DNA of 64,000 nt from Thalassospira australica (lineage in GTDB: Bacteria > Pseudomonadota > Alphaproteobacteria > Rhodospirillales > Thalassospiraceae). The notes beneath the pieces were generated by a model. It searched no databases. It was not told the origin of the DNA and worked only from the letters and a program-made list of their open reading frames with translations. Below are positions 50,492 to 59,064 of the stretch, piece by piece. The stretch covers positions 434,001 through 498,000 of the forward strand of contig NZ_JRJE01000031.1 in the NCBI RefSeq assembly GCF_000763295.1, in the 5' to 3' direction. Both the position numbers and the translations under genes were made by a program. The stretch's first letter is position 1. Every line of letters starts with the position of its first letter.

Positions 50492-50526
50492 CGGGCGACC
50501 GGCATATCATGGGACCAGGGACTGAG

Positions 50527-51639
50527 ATGACCAACAACACACAGATTCGTACGACCGGCACGCCATTGGCCGACGAAGTCGTACTTAATGCCCTGCCCTA
50601 TGCCGCTGTCATCTGTGATCGCAATGGCATTGTCATGCAATGTAACGACGCCATCTCGCAGATGATTGGGGTTTCCCGGGATCGCATGATCGGGCGCAAG
50701 GCTGGTTTCATCTCCAAGGGTCTGATGAACGATATCGAAGATGTGTTCTCGTCTGGCCGCACCTGGCGCGGAGATATCATTCTGGTGGGCGCTGCCAAGG
50801 AAAACCATGTCTGTGATCTGTCGATTGCCCCGCTTGAATATTTCCAGAACAATGAAACACGCACGGCCGTCTTGATGACGTTGCTTGAAAATGACCGCCA
50901 GAATCAGGCGGAACGTACGCTGATGGAGCAAAACCGCAGCCAGTCAGACGCCAATGCGTCCAAATCAGACTTCATCGCCAATATGGGCCATGAATTGCGT
51001 ACGCCGCTCAATGCGATCATTGGCAATTCCGAACTGATCGCCCAAGGCGTTCTGGGGGATTTGTCTGACGGCTATCGCGATTGTGGTCGGGATGTTTATG
51101 AAGCCGGCAAGCACCTGCTGGAACTGGTCAACAACGTTCTGGATGTATCCAAGCTTTCGGCCGGTTCCATGACGTTGCAGCTTGAGAATGCCGAACTTGG
51201 GGCAATGATGCATGATGTCGCCCGGCTTGTCGGAGGGGATATCTCGCGCCGGGATCACATCCTGACCCTGGATTTGCCAGACCAGCCGGTTTTGATGCTG
51301 TGTGACAAACTCAAACTCAAGCAGATATTGATCAATATCCTCAGTAACGCGGCCAAGTTTACCCCGGATCACGGAAAGATCAGTCTTGGGCTATCTGTTA
51401 GCGATAATGAAATCACATTTGCCGTGGAAGATAACGGTGTGGGCATGAGCCCAAATGACATTCCACGTGCCCTTGCGCGCTTCTCACAGCTTCATCCATC
51501 CGGGGTCAAGGAAAGTGTTGGCACCGGCCTTGGCCTGCCGTTGGCAAAATTGCTTGTGGAGCTGCATGGTGGACGGCTTAGCATCGAAAGTGACCTCGGC
51601 AAGGGCACAACCGTGCGCATCACATTGCCACGCACCTGA
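50527..51639 (+). CDS. PAS-domain sensor histidine kinase
   Basis: A 370-residue soluble kinase with no membrane segment. A PAS domain spans about residues 20-115 (ALPYAAVICDRNGIVMQCNDAISQMIG). The dimerisation box is SDFIANMGHELRTPLNAIIGNSEL with the phospho-His. The ATPase part has NILSNAAKFTP (N box), VEDNGVGM (G1) and GTGLGLPLAK (G2). ATG 50527 is 5 nt after AGGGA. It follows dadA by 35 nt, so the two are probably co-transcribed. No response regulator is beside it; it is an orphan kinase that may sense a cytosolic ligand or redox state. Confidence 0.92.
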   Translation: MTNNTQIRTTGTPLADEVVLNALPYAAVICDRNGIVMQCNDAISQMIGVSRDRMIGRKAGFISKGLMNDIEDVFSSGRTWRGDIILVGAAKENHVCDLSIAPLEYFQNNETRTAVLMTLLENDRQNQAERTLMEQNRSQSDANASKSDFIANMGHELRTPLNAIIGNSELIAQGVLGDLSDGYRDCGRDVYEAGKHLLELVNNVLDVSKLSAGSMTLQLENAELGAMMHDVARLVGGDISRRDHILTLDLPDQPVLMLCDKLKLKQILINILSNAAKFTPDHGKISLGLSVSDNEITFAVEDNGVGMSPNDIPRALARFSQLHPSGVKESVGTGLGLPLAKLLVELHGGRLSIESDLGKGTTVRITLPRT

Positions 51640-51663
51640 ACTGTTGCCTGGCTACTCTTGCAC

Positions 51664-51697
51664 AAAGACCCGCATCGGCGTTTCCGATACGGGTCTT
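51664..51697 (+). terminator. Terminator between the kinase and cytochrome c
   Basis: Stem AAAGACCCG-c-ATCGG / CCGAT-a-CGGGTCTTT with a 5-nt loop followed by TTTT. It is A- and T-flanked and can serve both converging units. Confidence 0.85.
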
Positions 51698-51727
51698 TTT
51701 TATCTTTATGCCCTTGCAATACGGTCC

Positions 51728-52204
51728 TTACTGCTTGGCCGACTGATTGATCTGGTCGTGCCGCTGCCTGACCTCATCAGACCATCGGCTTTTGATGTAG
51801 GACAGACTGGCAAGGATTTCCTCGTCACTTAGAACATCTTCAAAGCCCGGCATTGCCGACTGATAGTCACCCCCGGCCATGACTGATGGCCCATATTTGG
51901 TCAATGCAAACAACACAGCATCGGGGTGATGCCATGTATGACCGGTCTCATCATGGGGTGGTGCGGGAAGCAACCCATCGGGGCCACGTTCGCGCCAGTT
52001 CGCCTCTCCTTCAAGTTTCACGCCGTGGCAGGAGGCACAATTGGCGTCATAAACCTTCTTGCCCATCGCAACCAGCTGCAAGTCATCCGGGCGCAGCTCT
52101 GCCTTTTGGTCCGGCGTTGTTTCAGGACCGAAGTAGAAGACGATGCCATACAGGATCGCAGCACCAACAAGCGCACCAAGCGCTATCACACCTTTGTTCT
52201 TCAC
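51728..52204 (-). CDS. Membrane-anchored monohaem cytochrome c
   Basis: A 158-residue class I c-type cytochrome. An N-terminal uncleaved-looking membrane helix (GVIALGALVGAAILYGIVFYF, residues 5-25) anchors it facing the periplasm. The haem motif is CASCH (Cys56, Cys59, His60) and the likely axial Met is Met118 in SAMPGF. It lies 44 nt downstream of cueR in the copper operon. Related small cytochromes are found next to copper-resistance genes; whether this one senses, stores or transfers electrons is unknown. Confidence 0.88.
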   Translation of the reverse strand: MKNKGVIALGALVGAAILYGIVFYFGPETTPDQKAELRPDDLQLVAMGKKVYDANCASCHGVKLEGEANWRERGPDGLLPAPPHDETGHTWHHPDAVLFALTKYGPSVMAGGDYQSAMPGFEDVLSDEEILASLSYIKSRWSDEVRQRHDQINQSAKQ

Positions 52205-52248
52205 TATTCTCTCTCTTACTGATGTATCTATCGGTCTTGGTGACGACG

Positions 52249-52632
52249 CTAGCGTGCCAGATCGTTGATGATCGGACAGTTCGGGCGATCATCACCGTGG
52301 CAGGACTGCACAAGTTCAGACAGCGTGTCCCGAAGGCTTTGAAGTTCTGAAATCTTGCGTTCAATTTCGACCAGATGGGACTTGGCGATCTTTTTTACGT
52401 CTGAAGATGCGCGGTTGCGGTCCTCGTAAAGAGACAGCAACACACGGCAATCCTCGACCGAGAAACCAAGTCCACGGGCACGTTGCAAAAAGCGCAACTT
52501 GTGCAAATCATCCTCATCGTAGTCGCGGTACCCGTTGGCAAGTCTGCCCGGCGAAACAAGACCGATTTCCTCGTAATAACGGATGGTCTTGGTAGGCAGA
52601 CTGCATTCTTTTGCAGCATCAGAAATATTCAT
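52249..52632 (-). CDS. cueR: Cu(I)-responsive MerR-family regulator CueR
   Basis: A 127-residue MerR-type activator. The winged-helix N-terminus (MNISDAAKECSLPTKTIRYYEEIGLV) is followed by the long dimerisation helix. The metal loop near the C-terminus is CHGDDRPNC (Cys111 and Cys119), matching the C-x7-C spacing of E. coli CueR for Cu(I)/Ag(I)/Au(I). It starts 4 nt after copA, so the regulator is in the operon it is expected to control. Confidence 0.94.
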   Translation of the reverse strand: MNISDAAKECSLPTKTIRYYEEIGLVSPGRLANGYRDYDEDDLHKLRFLQRARGLGFSVEDCRVLLSLYEDRNRASSDVKKIAKSHLVEIERKISELQSLRDTLSELVQSCHGDDRPNCPIINDLAR

Positions 52633-52636
52633 GGCG

Positions 52637-55123
52637 TTATTTCTGCCCCTTCGCTGTCCAGCGCCGCAACGTCAGCGAGTTACCAACAACCGACACGGAG
52701 CTAAGCGCCATGGCCGCCCCGGCTATTGCCGGACTAAGGATACCAAATGCAGCCAACGGGACACCCACCACGTTATAGGCAAAAGCCCAAAACAGGTTCT
52801 GGGCGATCTTGCGCCGGGTCGCGATGGAAATATCAATCGCTGCAGATACAAGTGCCGGGTCAGAGCGCATCAGCGTAATTCCGGCAGTTTCCATCGCAAC
52901 ATCGGTCCCACCGCCCATGGCAATCCCCACATCCGCAGCAGCCAGTGCCGGTGCATCATTGATGCCATCACCAACCATTGCGACGCGTCGTCCCTGCTTG
53001 CGCAGTTTTTCGACTTCACGTGCCTTGTCTTGCGGGCGAATACGTCCCTCGCCGCGTTCAAGCCCAAGTTCGCGGGCGACGTGGCTTGCAACGTCCTGAC
53101 TGTCGCCCGAAAGCATGATGGATGAAATACCGCGCGCCTTGAGGTCCGCAATCGCCTGTTTCGCACCTTCGCGAATACGATCCTCAAGCGTCATGTAACC
53201 GGCAAAGACACCATCAATGGCGATCAGGATAACCGTCCGACCCTCGCTTTCATGTTTTTGGATGGCTTTGGCAACATCTTCGGCCGGATGATCAATTCCT
53301 TGATCTGTCAGCAGGGATTCGCTGCCAATCGCGACCTTGCGGCCGTCAACCTGTGCCATGACACCTGCACCGGTTTTGCCTTTGAAGTTGTCAATTTCGG
53401 GAATATTCAGCCCCGCGTCGCGAGCAAACGACACAACGGCACGTGCCAGGGGATGCTCGCTTGCGGCCTGAACACCTGCCGTCAGGCTAAGCAATTCATT
53501 GCGGTCCACACCATCAACCGGACATACATCATGGACTGCCGGTGTGCCTTCTGTGAGGGTTCCGGTCTTGTCAAAAATGATGGTGTCGACATTGTGGGCC
53601 TGCTCAAGTGCCTCGAAATTGCGGATCAAAATACCATTACGTGCGGCACTACCAGTCCCCGCGACAAGGGCAGTTGGTGTTGCAAGTCCAAGCGCACAGG
53701 GGCAGGCAATCACCAGAACGGATACAGCAGCAACGATGGAGGCCTCTGCGCCAAAGCCGGTAAACAGCCACGCAGCCAACGTCAGCAGCGCGATACCGAC
53801 GACAACCGGCACAAACACCGCAGAAACACGGTCGACAAGCTTCTGAACCGGGGCCTTGCCCGTCTGGGCCCGCTCGACCAGACGAATGATGCGTGAAAGC
53901 GTCGTGTCATCGCCAACTGCCCCGACTTCAATATCAAGACGTCCAGTGCCATTGACGGCACCCCCGACAACATTATCGCCGGGTTGACGGGCAACCGGAC
54001 GCGTTTCGCCGGTGATCAGGCTTTCATCGAGTTCGCTGTCGCCAGCACGCACAGTGCCATCCACGGGCAGACGTTCACCTGGCAAGACACGAACAATATC
54101 GCCGACCGACAGGCTTTCGACCGCGACATCCTGTTCGCCTTTACCTTCGACCAGTTTACGTGCCCGACGTGGGCGGAGCGCCATCAATTCGCGGATGGCG
54201 GCAGATGCACCACGCTTGGCACGGTCTTCCATGATCTTGCCAGCAAGGATCAATGTCACAATCGCGGCTGAGGCCTCGAAATAAAGAGGGGCCTGCCCGT
54301 CATTGGCCGTAAGCATGTTATAAACACTTAAGAAATAGGCCGCTGACGTCCCAAGGGCGACCAGCACATCCATATTGGCACTGCGATGACGAAGTGCCGC
54401 AAACGCGCCCTTGTAAAACCGCGCACCGATATAAAATTGCACCGGTGTCGCCAGCACCAATTCGATCCAGGCCGGCAGGTGATAGGACACCCCAAGGTTC
54501 ATCCACACCATCTGCAAAACCAGTGGCGCTGTCAGCAATGCAGAAACTGCCAGCAGGATCAGGGATTTATCTGTTTTCTTTTTATCTTTAACGTCAACAC
54601 CGTCATCTTCTGCCGCGTCGGACGACGCCCCGTTGCGCGATGTTGCGTGATACCCGGCATCTTCGACGGCCTTGATCACGCGGGCATCGTTAACGGCATC
54701 TGAAAAGGCCAATACATCGGCGCGTTCCAGGGCGAAATTCACACTGGCTGTGGAAACCCCCGGCAAGGCCGCAAGCGCCTTTTCAACCCGCAGCGCGCAA
54801 TTCGCGCACGACATGCCATCGACATCAAATGATAGCTGTTCTTCCACGACGCTATATCCTGCATCATTCACGGCCTTTGCGATGGTCGCGGTATCGGTCT
54901 TGCTGCTGTCAAAATGTACATTTGCCGAGTTCAGGGCAAAATTCACCGATGCATCGGACACGCCATCAAGTGCGGAAAGTGCCTTTTCGACGCGCCCGGC
55001 ACAGTTTGCACAAGACATGCCTTCGATCTGGAAACTGACATCATCGTCATTCGCCGCAAGTGCGCCGCTTGTGCCAATAGCACCGCCTGACGGGGCGTCA
55101 AATTGTTCGGTCCGGCTGTCCAT
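52637..55123 (-). CDS. copA: Copper-exporting P1B-type ATPase CopA
   Basis: An 828-residue Cu(I) efflux pump. Two heavy-metal domains carry GMSCANC (Cys38/41 and Cys106/109). Eight membrane helices follow, with the CPC metal site (IACPCALGLATP) in helix 6. The cytosolic domains have DKTGTLTEG (phosphorylated Asp) and the later GDGINDAPALAAADVG hinge, plus the helix 7/8 N and MxxS residues (AYNVVGVPLAA; MALSSVSVVGNSL). Start ATG 55123 has GAGGT 8 nt upstream. First gene of copA-cueR-cytochrome c. Confidence 0.96.
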   Translation of the reverse strand: MDSRTEQFDAPSGGAIGTSGALAANDDDVSFQIEGMSCANCAGRVEKALSALDGVSDASVNFALNSANVHFDSSKTDTATIAKAVNDAGYSVVEEQLSFDVDGMSCANCALRVEKALAALPGVSTASVNFALERADVLAFSDAVNDARVIKAVEDAGYHATSRNGASSDAAEDDGVDVKDKKKTDKSLILLAVSALLTAPLVLQMVWMNLGVSYHLPAWIELVLATPVQFYIGARFYKGAFAALRHRSANMDVLVALGTSAAYFLSVYNMLTANDGQAPLYFEASAAIVTLILAGKIMEDRAKRGASAAIRELMALRPRRARKLVEGKGEQDVAVESLSVGDIVRVLPGERLPVDGTVRAGDSELDESLITGETRPVARQPGDNVVGGAVNGTGRLDIEVGAVGDDTTLSRIIRLVERAQTGKAPVQKLVDRVSAVFVPVVVGIALLTLAAWLFTGFGAEASIVAAVSVLVIACPCALGLATPTALVAGTGSAARNGILIRNFEALEQAHNVDTIIFDKTGTLTEGTPAVHDVCPVDGVDRNELLSLTAGVQAASEHPLARAVVSFARDAGLNIPEIDNFKGKTGAGVMAQVDGRKVAIGSESLLTDQGIDHPAEDVAKAIQKHESEGRTVILIAIDGVFAGYMTLEDRIREGAKQAIADLKARGISSIMLSGDSQDVASHVARELGLERGEGRIRPQDKAREVEKLRKQGRRVAMVGDGINDAPALAAADVGIAMGGGTDVAMETAGITLMRSDPALVSAAIDISIATRRKIAQNLFWAFAYNVVGVPLAAFGILSPAIAGAAMALSSVSVVGNSLTLRRWTAKGQK

Positions 55124-55164
55124 ATCACGTTACCTCAAAGCAGGTTGCCTATTGAATATGGGCG

Positions 55165-55195
55165 ACCATAGAGGTTTCAGCAACTGGAAGGTCAA
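55165..55195 (-). promoter_or_regulatory. CueR-type promoter of the copper operon
   Basis: On the minus strand TTGACC (55190-55195) and TATGGT (55165-55170) are separated by 19 bp, the long spacer MerR-family activators need. The spacer carries CCTTCCAGTTGCTGAAACC, which matches the left half and centre of known copper-regulator boxes, with a degenerate right half. The expected 5' leader is about 35 nt. Confidence 0.7.
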
Positions 55196-55251
55196 GCGAA
55201 TTAAACGCCGCTTTCGCAAAGCGACGATATTCCTTGGTTTGCGCCAAACAA

Positions 55252-55281
55252 AAAAGCCCCGGACATCAATCCGGGGCTTTT
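55252..55281 (-). terminator. Terminator after bfr1
   Basis: A 12-bp perfect stem AAAAGCCCCGGA/TCCGGGGCTTTT with a 6-nt loop. T-rich exit on both strands. It insulates the bacterioferritin pair from the copA promoter. Confidence 0.85.
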
Positions 55282-55301
55282 GATTTAATTGAGGGTCGCG
55301 T

Positions 55302-55793
55302 TTAGCCGTGCGGGTTTGGTTCACCGGCAGCGCGGAACTGGATATAGTTCGGCAGACCCATCATTTCGATCAGGCGGATCTGTTGTTCGATCCAGTAAGC
55401 ATGATCTTCTTCACTGTCATCAAGCAGACCGACCAGCATCTGGCGGGTCTGGAAATCGTCTTCTGCCTCGGCGATTTTGATCGCCTTTTTCAGAAGGTTG
55501 ATAACGTGATATTCGTGTTCGAGATCATTTTTCATCATCTCGGGCACGGTTTTGCCGATCTTGATCGGCTCGCGCGAGGCGGTATCGGGCACACCTTCAA
55601 GGAACAGGATACGCTCGATCAGACGCTTTGCGTGTTCGAGTTCCTCGTCCTTTTCGTGGTGCATGCGCTCATAAAGCGAATGCAGGCCCCAATCGGCGTA
55701 CATTTCGGCGTGCGTGTTATACTGATCCGCCGCCGAGAGTTCCGCTGTAAGCTGCTTATTCAGCGCGGCGATGACCTTTTTACTACCCTTCAT
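55302..55793 (-). CDS. bfr1: Bacterioferritin, ferroxidase-type subunit
   Basis: A 163-residue iron-storage subunit. Compared by eye with E. coli Bfr, all di-iron ligands are kept: Glu18, Glu51, His54, Glu94, and the Glu and His of SEEDHAYW (shifted by one residue). The haem-ligating Met52 is replaced by Leu (EELEH). It should oxidise and mineralise iron but cannot bind haem through Met52 by itself. The stop is 20 nt before the terminator, and it follows bfr2 by 21 nt. Confidence 0.93.
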   Translation of the reverse strand: MKGSKKVIAALNKQLTAELSAADQYNTHAEMYADWGLHSLYERMHHEKDEELEHAKRLIERILFLEGVPDTASREPIKIGKTVPEMMKNDLEHEYHVINLLKKAIKIAEAEDDFQTRQMLVGLLDDSEEDHAYWIEQQIRLIEMMGLPNYIQFRAAGEPNPHG

Positions 55794-55814
55794 GGTGTAA
55801 TGCTCCTGATCTGA

Positions 55815-56294
55815 TTAATCGCCGTCGCCTGAACGGCTCTGAATAAAGTTTGCAATCCCGATGTTTTCGAGCTGCCATTCTTCGGTCTCAAGCCAATCGA
55901 CATGCTCTTCCTGATCTTCAAGGAATTTCACGAGCAAATCGCGGGTGACAAAATCTTCGGCCTTTTCACAGGCCGTGATCGCTTCGCGCAACAGCGGCAG
56001 AGACGCCAATTCAAACTTCATGTCACAGCTGATGATTTCTTCGACATTTTCGCCGATCATCAGTTTGTTGAGGTTCTGAAGGTTTGGAAGGCCTTCAAGG
56101 AACAGGATGCGCTCGATCGTGTCGTCGGCGCGTTTCATTTCCTTGATCGAGAGCTTGTACTCATACTCGCCCATTTCTTCGACACCCCAGTCCCGCAGCA
56201 TTCTGGCATGCAGGAAATACTGGTTAATCGCGGTCAACTGGTTGGTCAAAATGCGATTAAGGTATGTGATGATCTTGGGATCACCTTTCATCAT
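55815..56294 (-). CDS. bfr2: Bacterioferritin, haem-binding-type subunit
   Basis: A 159-residue bacterioferritin starting MMKGDPKIITYLNRILTNQL. Numbering from the second Met, Met52 (the haem ligand) is kept in KEMKRAD, but the ferroxidase ligands are damaged: Gln18 for Glu, Arg54 for His and Gln127 for Glu. Glu51, Glu94 and His130 remain. It is therefore probably the haem-binding partner of the ferroxidase-type subunit just downstream. An AGGAG site precedes the double ATG. Confidence 0.93.
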   Translation of the reverse strand: MMKGDPKIITYLNRILTNQLTAINQYFLHARMLRDWGVEEMGEYEYKLSIKEMKRADDTIERILFLEGLPNLQNLNKLMIGENVEEIISCDMKFELASLPLLREAITACEKAEDFVTRDLLVKFLEDQEEHVDWLETEEWQLENIGIANFIQSRSGDGD

Positions 56295-56555
56295 GGCTCT
56301 CCTGATGGTTGGGCTAAGCAGATAGTGGGAATCCGCCCTGCCCGTTTCAAGGGAAAAACGCGTCTTTGATTACCATTATCAACAATTTAGAGGATTTTTC
56401 AGAAAATAGCCACTTACACTGATTGACTAAAAATCATTCGCACAAATCTGACTGAGAATGAAAATCGCTTCAGGTGGAATTCGTTTTGCCGGCGATCTTT
56501 TGGGGTATCTGGAGCGTACGAGTCGTAACTGTCATGCAAATAATTGAAGCAAAAC

Positions 56556-58145
56556 ATGAAGCCCCGATATCAGACCATTCGTTTCATTCTTGGTGATCAA
56601 CTTTCCCATGGGCTTTCCAGTCTGACGGACGCAGACCCTGACCGTGATCTTATCGTCATGGCCGAGCCACGCTATGAATTGCAATACGTCCCACATCACC
56701 GTCAAAAGATCGTTCTGATCCTGTCCGCCATGCGCCATTTTGCGGCAGATCTGCGCGATCAGGGATTTCAGGTCGAATATTACGACTTTGAAAATCGCCC
56801 GACCACATCCTTCACCGAGGCGCTTAAATCCGCCATTGCATCATATGGCATCAAACAGGTGGTGATCACCGCCCCCGGTGAATGGCGGGTATTGCGTGAA
56901 ATCGAAAAGTGGCCTGAAAACCTTGGTATCGACGTCGATTTGCGTCCCGATGACCGTTTCTTTTCCGAGCTTGATGCGTTTACGGAATTTGCCCAAAACC
57001 GCAAGGAATTGCGGATGGAATATTTCTATCGTGGGCTGCGCAGGACTACCGGCATTCTGATGGAACCCGATGGCAAACCTGTCGGCGGGCAATGGAATTT
57101 TGATCACGATAATCGCAAACGCCTTCCCGATGACGTAAGCCTGCCAACACCCAAAACCTTTGCACCGGACCAGATTACCCAGGAACTTCTTGATCAGGCC
57201 AACGAAGCTTTTCCGGGTGCGGTTGGTGATATCGCCTCATTTGGCTGGGCTGTCACCCGAAAGGAGGCTTTGATTGCACTTGATCATTTCATCGCGCATC
57301 GCCTGCCCAGCTTTGGTGACTATCAGGATGCCATGACGGTCAAAAGCGCAACGGTCTATCACGCGCTGATCAGCCCCTACATCAATATCGGCCTGCTGTT
57401 ACCAGATGAGGTCTGCCGTGCCGCTGAACAGGCATATTATGATGGCAAGTCGCCATTGAATGCTGTTGAAGGATTTATTCGCCAAATCCTTGGCTGGCGG
57501 GAATACGTCCGGGGCCTTTATTGGTATCTTGGTCCGGATTATGGCGATGGCAATCATTTCGATGCCAAACGTTCTTTACCGGCGTTCTTTTGGGATGCAA
57601 ACGTTCCTATGAATTGCCTGAAACAGGCAATAGGCGAAACATTGGACAATGCCTATGCCCATCATATCCAACGCCTGATGGTCATTGGCAACTTCGCCCT
57701 GTTGGCGGGCCTGGATCCGCGGGAAGTCTGCGAATGGTATCTGGCTGTCTATATCGATGCGTTTGAATGGGTTGAGCTTCCCAACACCTTCGGGATGGCA
57801 CTTTATGCCGATGGTGGCAAAATGGCATCCAAACCCTATGCGGCCAGTGGCAAATATATCGACCGTATGTCTGATTATTGTCAGGAATGCCAATTCAACC
57901 CACGCAAAAACACTGGCCCGGATGCCTGTCCGTTTAATGCGCTTTACTGGCATTTTCTTGATCGCAACGCCGACACACTTGGTAAAAACCCGCGCCTTGG
58001 CATGCCTTATCGCAACTGGGCTCGCATGAAAGATGAGACCAAACGTGACCTGATCTCACAGGCAGAAGCATTTCTTACCAAACTTGAGGGCGGAAACCTT
58101 GGTTCAGGCGATAATGCCAAACCGACACAGACAAGCTTGTTCTGA
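56556..58145 (+). CDS. Fe-S cluster cryptochrome/photolyase (PhrB type)
   Basis: A 529-residue member of the FeS-BCP family, which includes the Agrobacterium (6-4) photolyase PhrB. The N-terminus RFILGDQLS is the photolyase-related Rossmann domain; the C-terminal helical FAD domain follows (GFIRQILGWREYVRG, MVIGNFALLAGLDP). The four cluster cysteines are at about 354, 442, 445 and 458 (MNCL, CQEC, ACPF) with spacings 88-3-13, equal to those of PhrB. Light-driven repair of (6-4) photoproducts is likely. Start ATG 56556 is chosen over a TTG four codons earlier; the ribosome site is weak for both. Confidence 0.92.
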   Translation: MKPRYQTIRFILGDQLSHGLSSLTDADPDRDLIVMAEPRYELQYVPHHRQKIVLILSAMRHFAADLRDQGFQVEYYDFENRPTTSFTEALKSAIASYGIKQVVITAPGEWRVLREIEKWPENLGIDVDLRPDDRFFSELDAFTEFAQNRKELRMEYFYRGLRRTTGILMEPDGKPVGGQWNFDHDNRKRLPDDVSLPTPKTFAPDQITQELLDQANEAFPGAVGDIASFGWAVTRKEALIALDHFIAHRLPSFGDYQDAMTVKSATVYHALISPYINIGLLLPDEVCRAAEQAYYDGKSPLNAVEGFIRQILGWREYVRGLYWYLGPDYGDGNHFDAKRSLPAFFWDANVPMNCLKQAIGETLDNAYAHHIQRLMVIGNFALLAGLDPREVCEWYLAVYIDAFEWVELPNTFGMALYADGGKMASKPYAASGKYIDRMSDYCQECQFNPRKNTGPDACPFNALYWHFLDRNADTLGKNPRLGMPYRNWARMKDETKRDLISQAEAFLTKLEGGNLGSGDNAKPTQTSLF

Positions 58146-58241
58146 GCCCGATAGCCAAGAGGCCACAATATACATACGGCCTTAATCGTACCTTCCCGGT
58201 GCCCGCAGGCCTGCCATCAGGCTTTTGCCCCTGAAACACAA

Positions 58242-58265
58242 AAAGCCGGACGTGTGTCCGGCTTT
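58242..58265 (-). terminator. Terminator after the DUF1127 gene
   Basis: A 10-bp perfect stem AAAGCCGGAC/GTCCGGCTTT with a GTGT-type loop; on the minus strand TTTTTGTG follows. Confidence 0.8.
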
Positions 58266-58309
58266 AGCATTGGCGTTCCCGATAAACGGGCGCCTAAATC
58301 GCATTGGCG

Positions 58310-58474
58310 TTATGCAATCGCGTCGTGTGCGGCTTTACGTGCAACGTCTTTGATCTGCCAATGGGAAATCCCGACATCATCAAGGTCGCGCTTATCAAGA
58401 CCGTAAAGTTCGTTCGCAACGGTGCGAGCATAGGCCCAACGGCGAACAGCAACGAGAATACTGGACAGGAACAT
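58310..58474 (-). CDS. DUF1127 microprotein
   Basis: A 54-residue frame, MFLSSILVAVRRWAYARTVA then NELYGLDKRDLDDVGISHWQ. The ELYGLD-RDL-D-GIS core is the DUF1127 signature. The ribosome site AAAGGAGGT is near-perfect and ends 6 nt before the ATG, and a strong terminator lies 44 nt past the stop, so it is a short monocistronic gene. Such Arg-rich small proteins are often abundant and have roles in RNA or phosphate metabolism in Agrobacterium and Rhodobacter. Confidence 0.88.
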   Translation of the reverse strand: MFLSSILVAVRRWAYARTVANELYGLDKRDLDDVGISHWQIKDVARKAAHDAIA

Positions 58475-59064
58475 GTTGAACCTCCTTTAGGTTACAAAAA
58501 ATGAATGCCGCCTTGGAAACCATTTAAAAGTTTCAGTCACCAACTGTCTGGCGCATTCACTGTAGTACTTTCGCATTGCAATATGCCCAAATGTCTTCGC
58601 ACCCTCAATCACCAAACTTTGCACATCATCTATTCCATTTATTCACAGATAGTCCGCAATAGCTTTGCGATAACGCTTGATTGGTTGCCGATGGTCCATA
58701 TTTCGGCTGCATTACAAAGTTGAATTTTATGCCTGCCTGATGTTGCGATGCGTAATTTTTGCCGTTCCCGAACATCTGCCATGATGCCTCCGTCCCGGTC
58801 CCAAAAGAAATTACCGCACCAGAACGCATCAATCTCTGTTGGCTGGAGCTCATTTGTGCCAAATGATCATATCTGTAATGCACACAAGCGCTCTAATTGT
58901 TTTTGCTGCTTTGCAATATACTTGTGGTCTATATAACTATTTTTGTAACACTTTGTTTCAGTTCGCATTCTGGAAACGCCCTGTTACAGTTTTGTGGATG
59001 CATTGAGCCTCCTCTCGCAGCATGTTGTCGCTGTAAATGGTTTAAAGCCAGGGAGGAAACCTAA
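58475..59064. other. Intergenic upstream of the sugar transporter
   Basis: No gene supported. A weak plus-strand promoter-like pair TTGCAA (58911-58916) and TAACTA (58934-58939) with 17-bp spacing could drive the transporter. The left end carries the DUF1127 promoter. An 85-codon minus frame (58626-58883) lacks a ribosome site. Confidence 0.4.

Noticed and set aside
56295-56555. Possible iron-regulator (Fur/Irr) operator upstream of bfr2
   Set aside because: Only loose AT-rich similarity (AATCATTCGC, GAGAATGAAAATC); no clear dyad matching a known box.
58626-58883. 85-codon minus-strand frame in the gap before the sugar transporter
   Set aside because: No ribosome site and no protein-like pattern; the DUF1127 gene is the real small gene in this gap.
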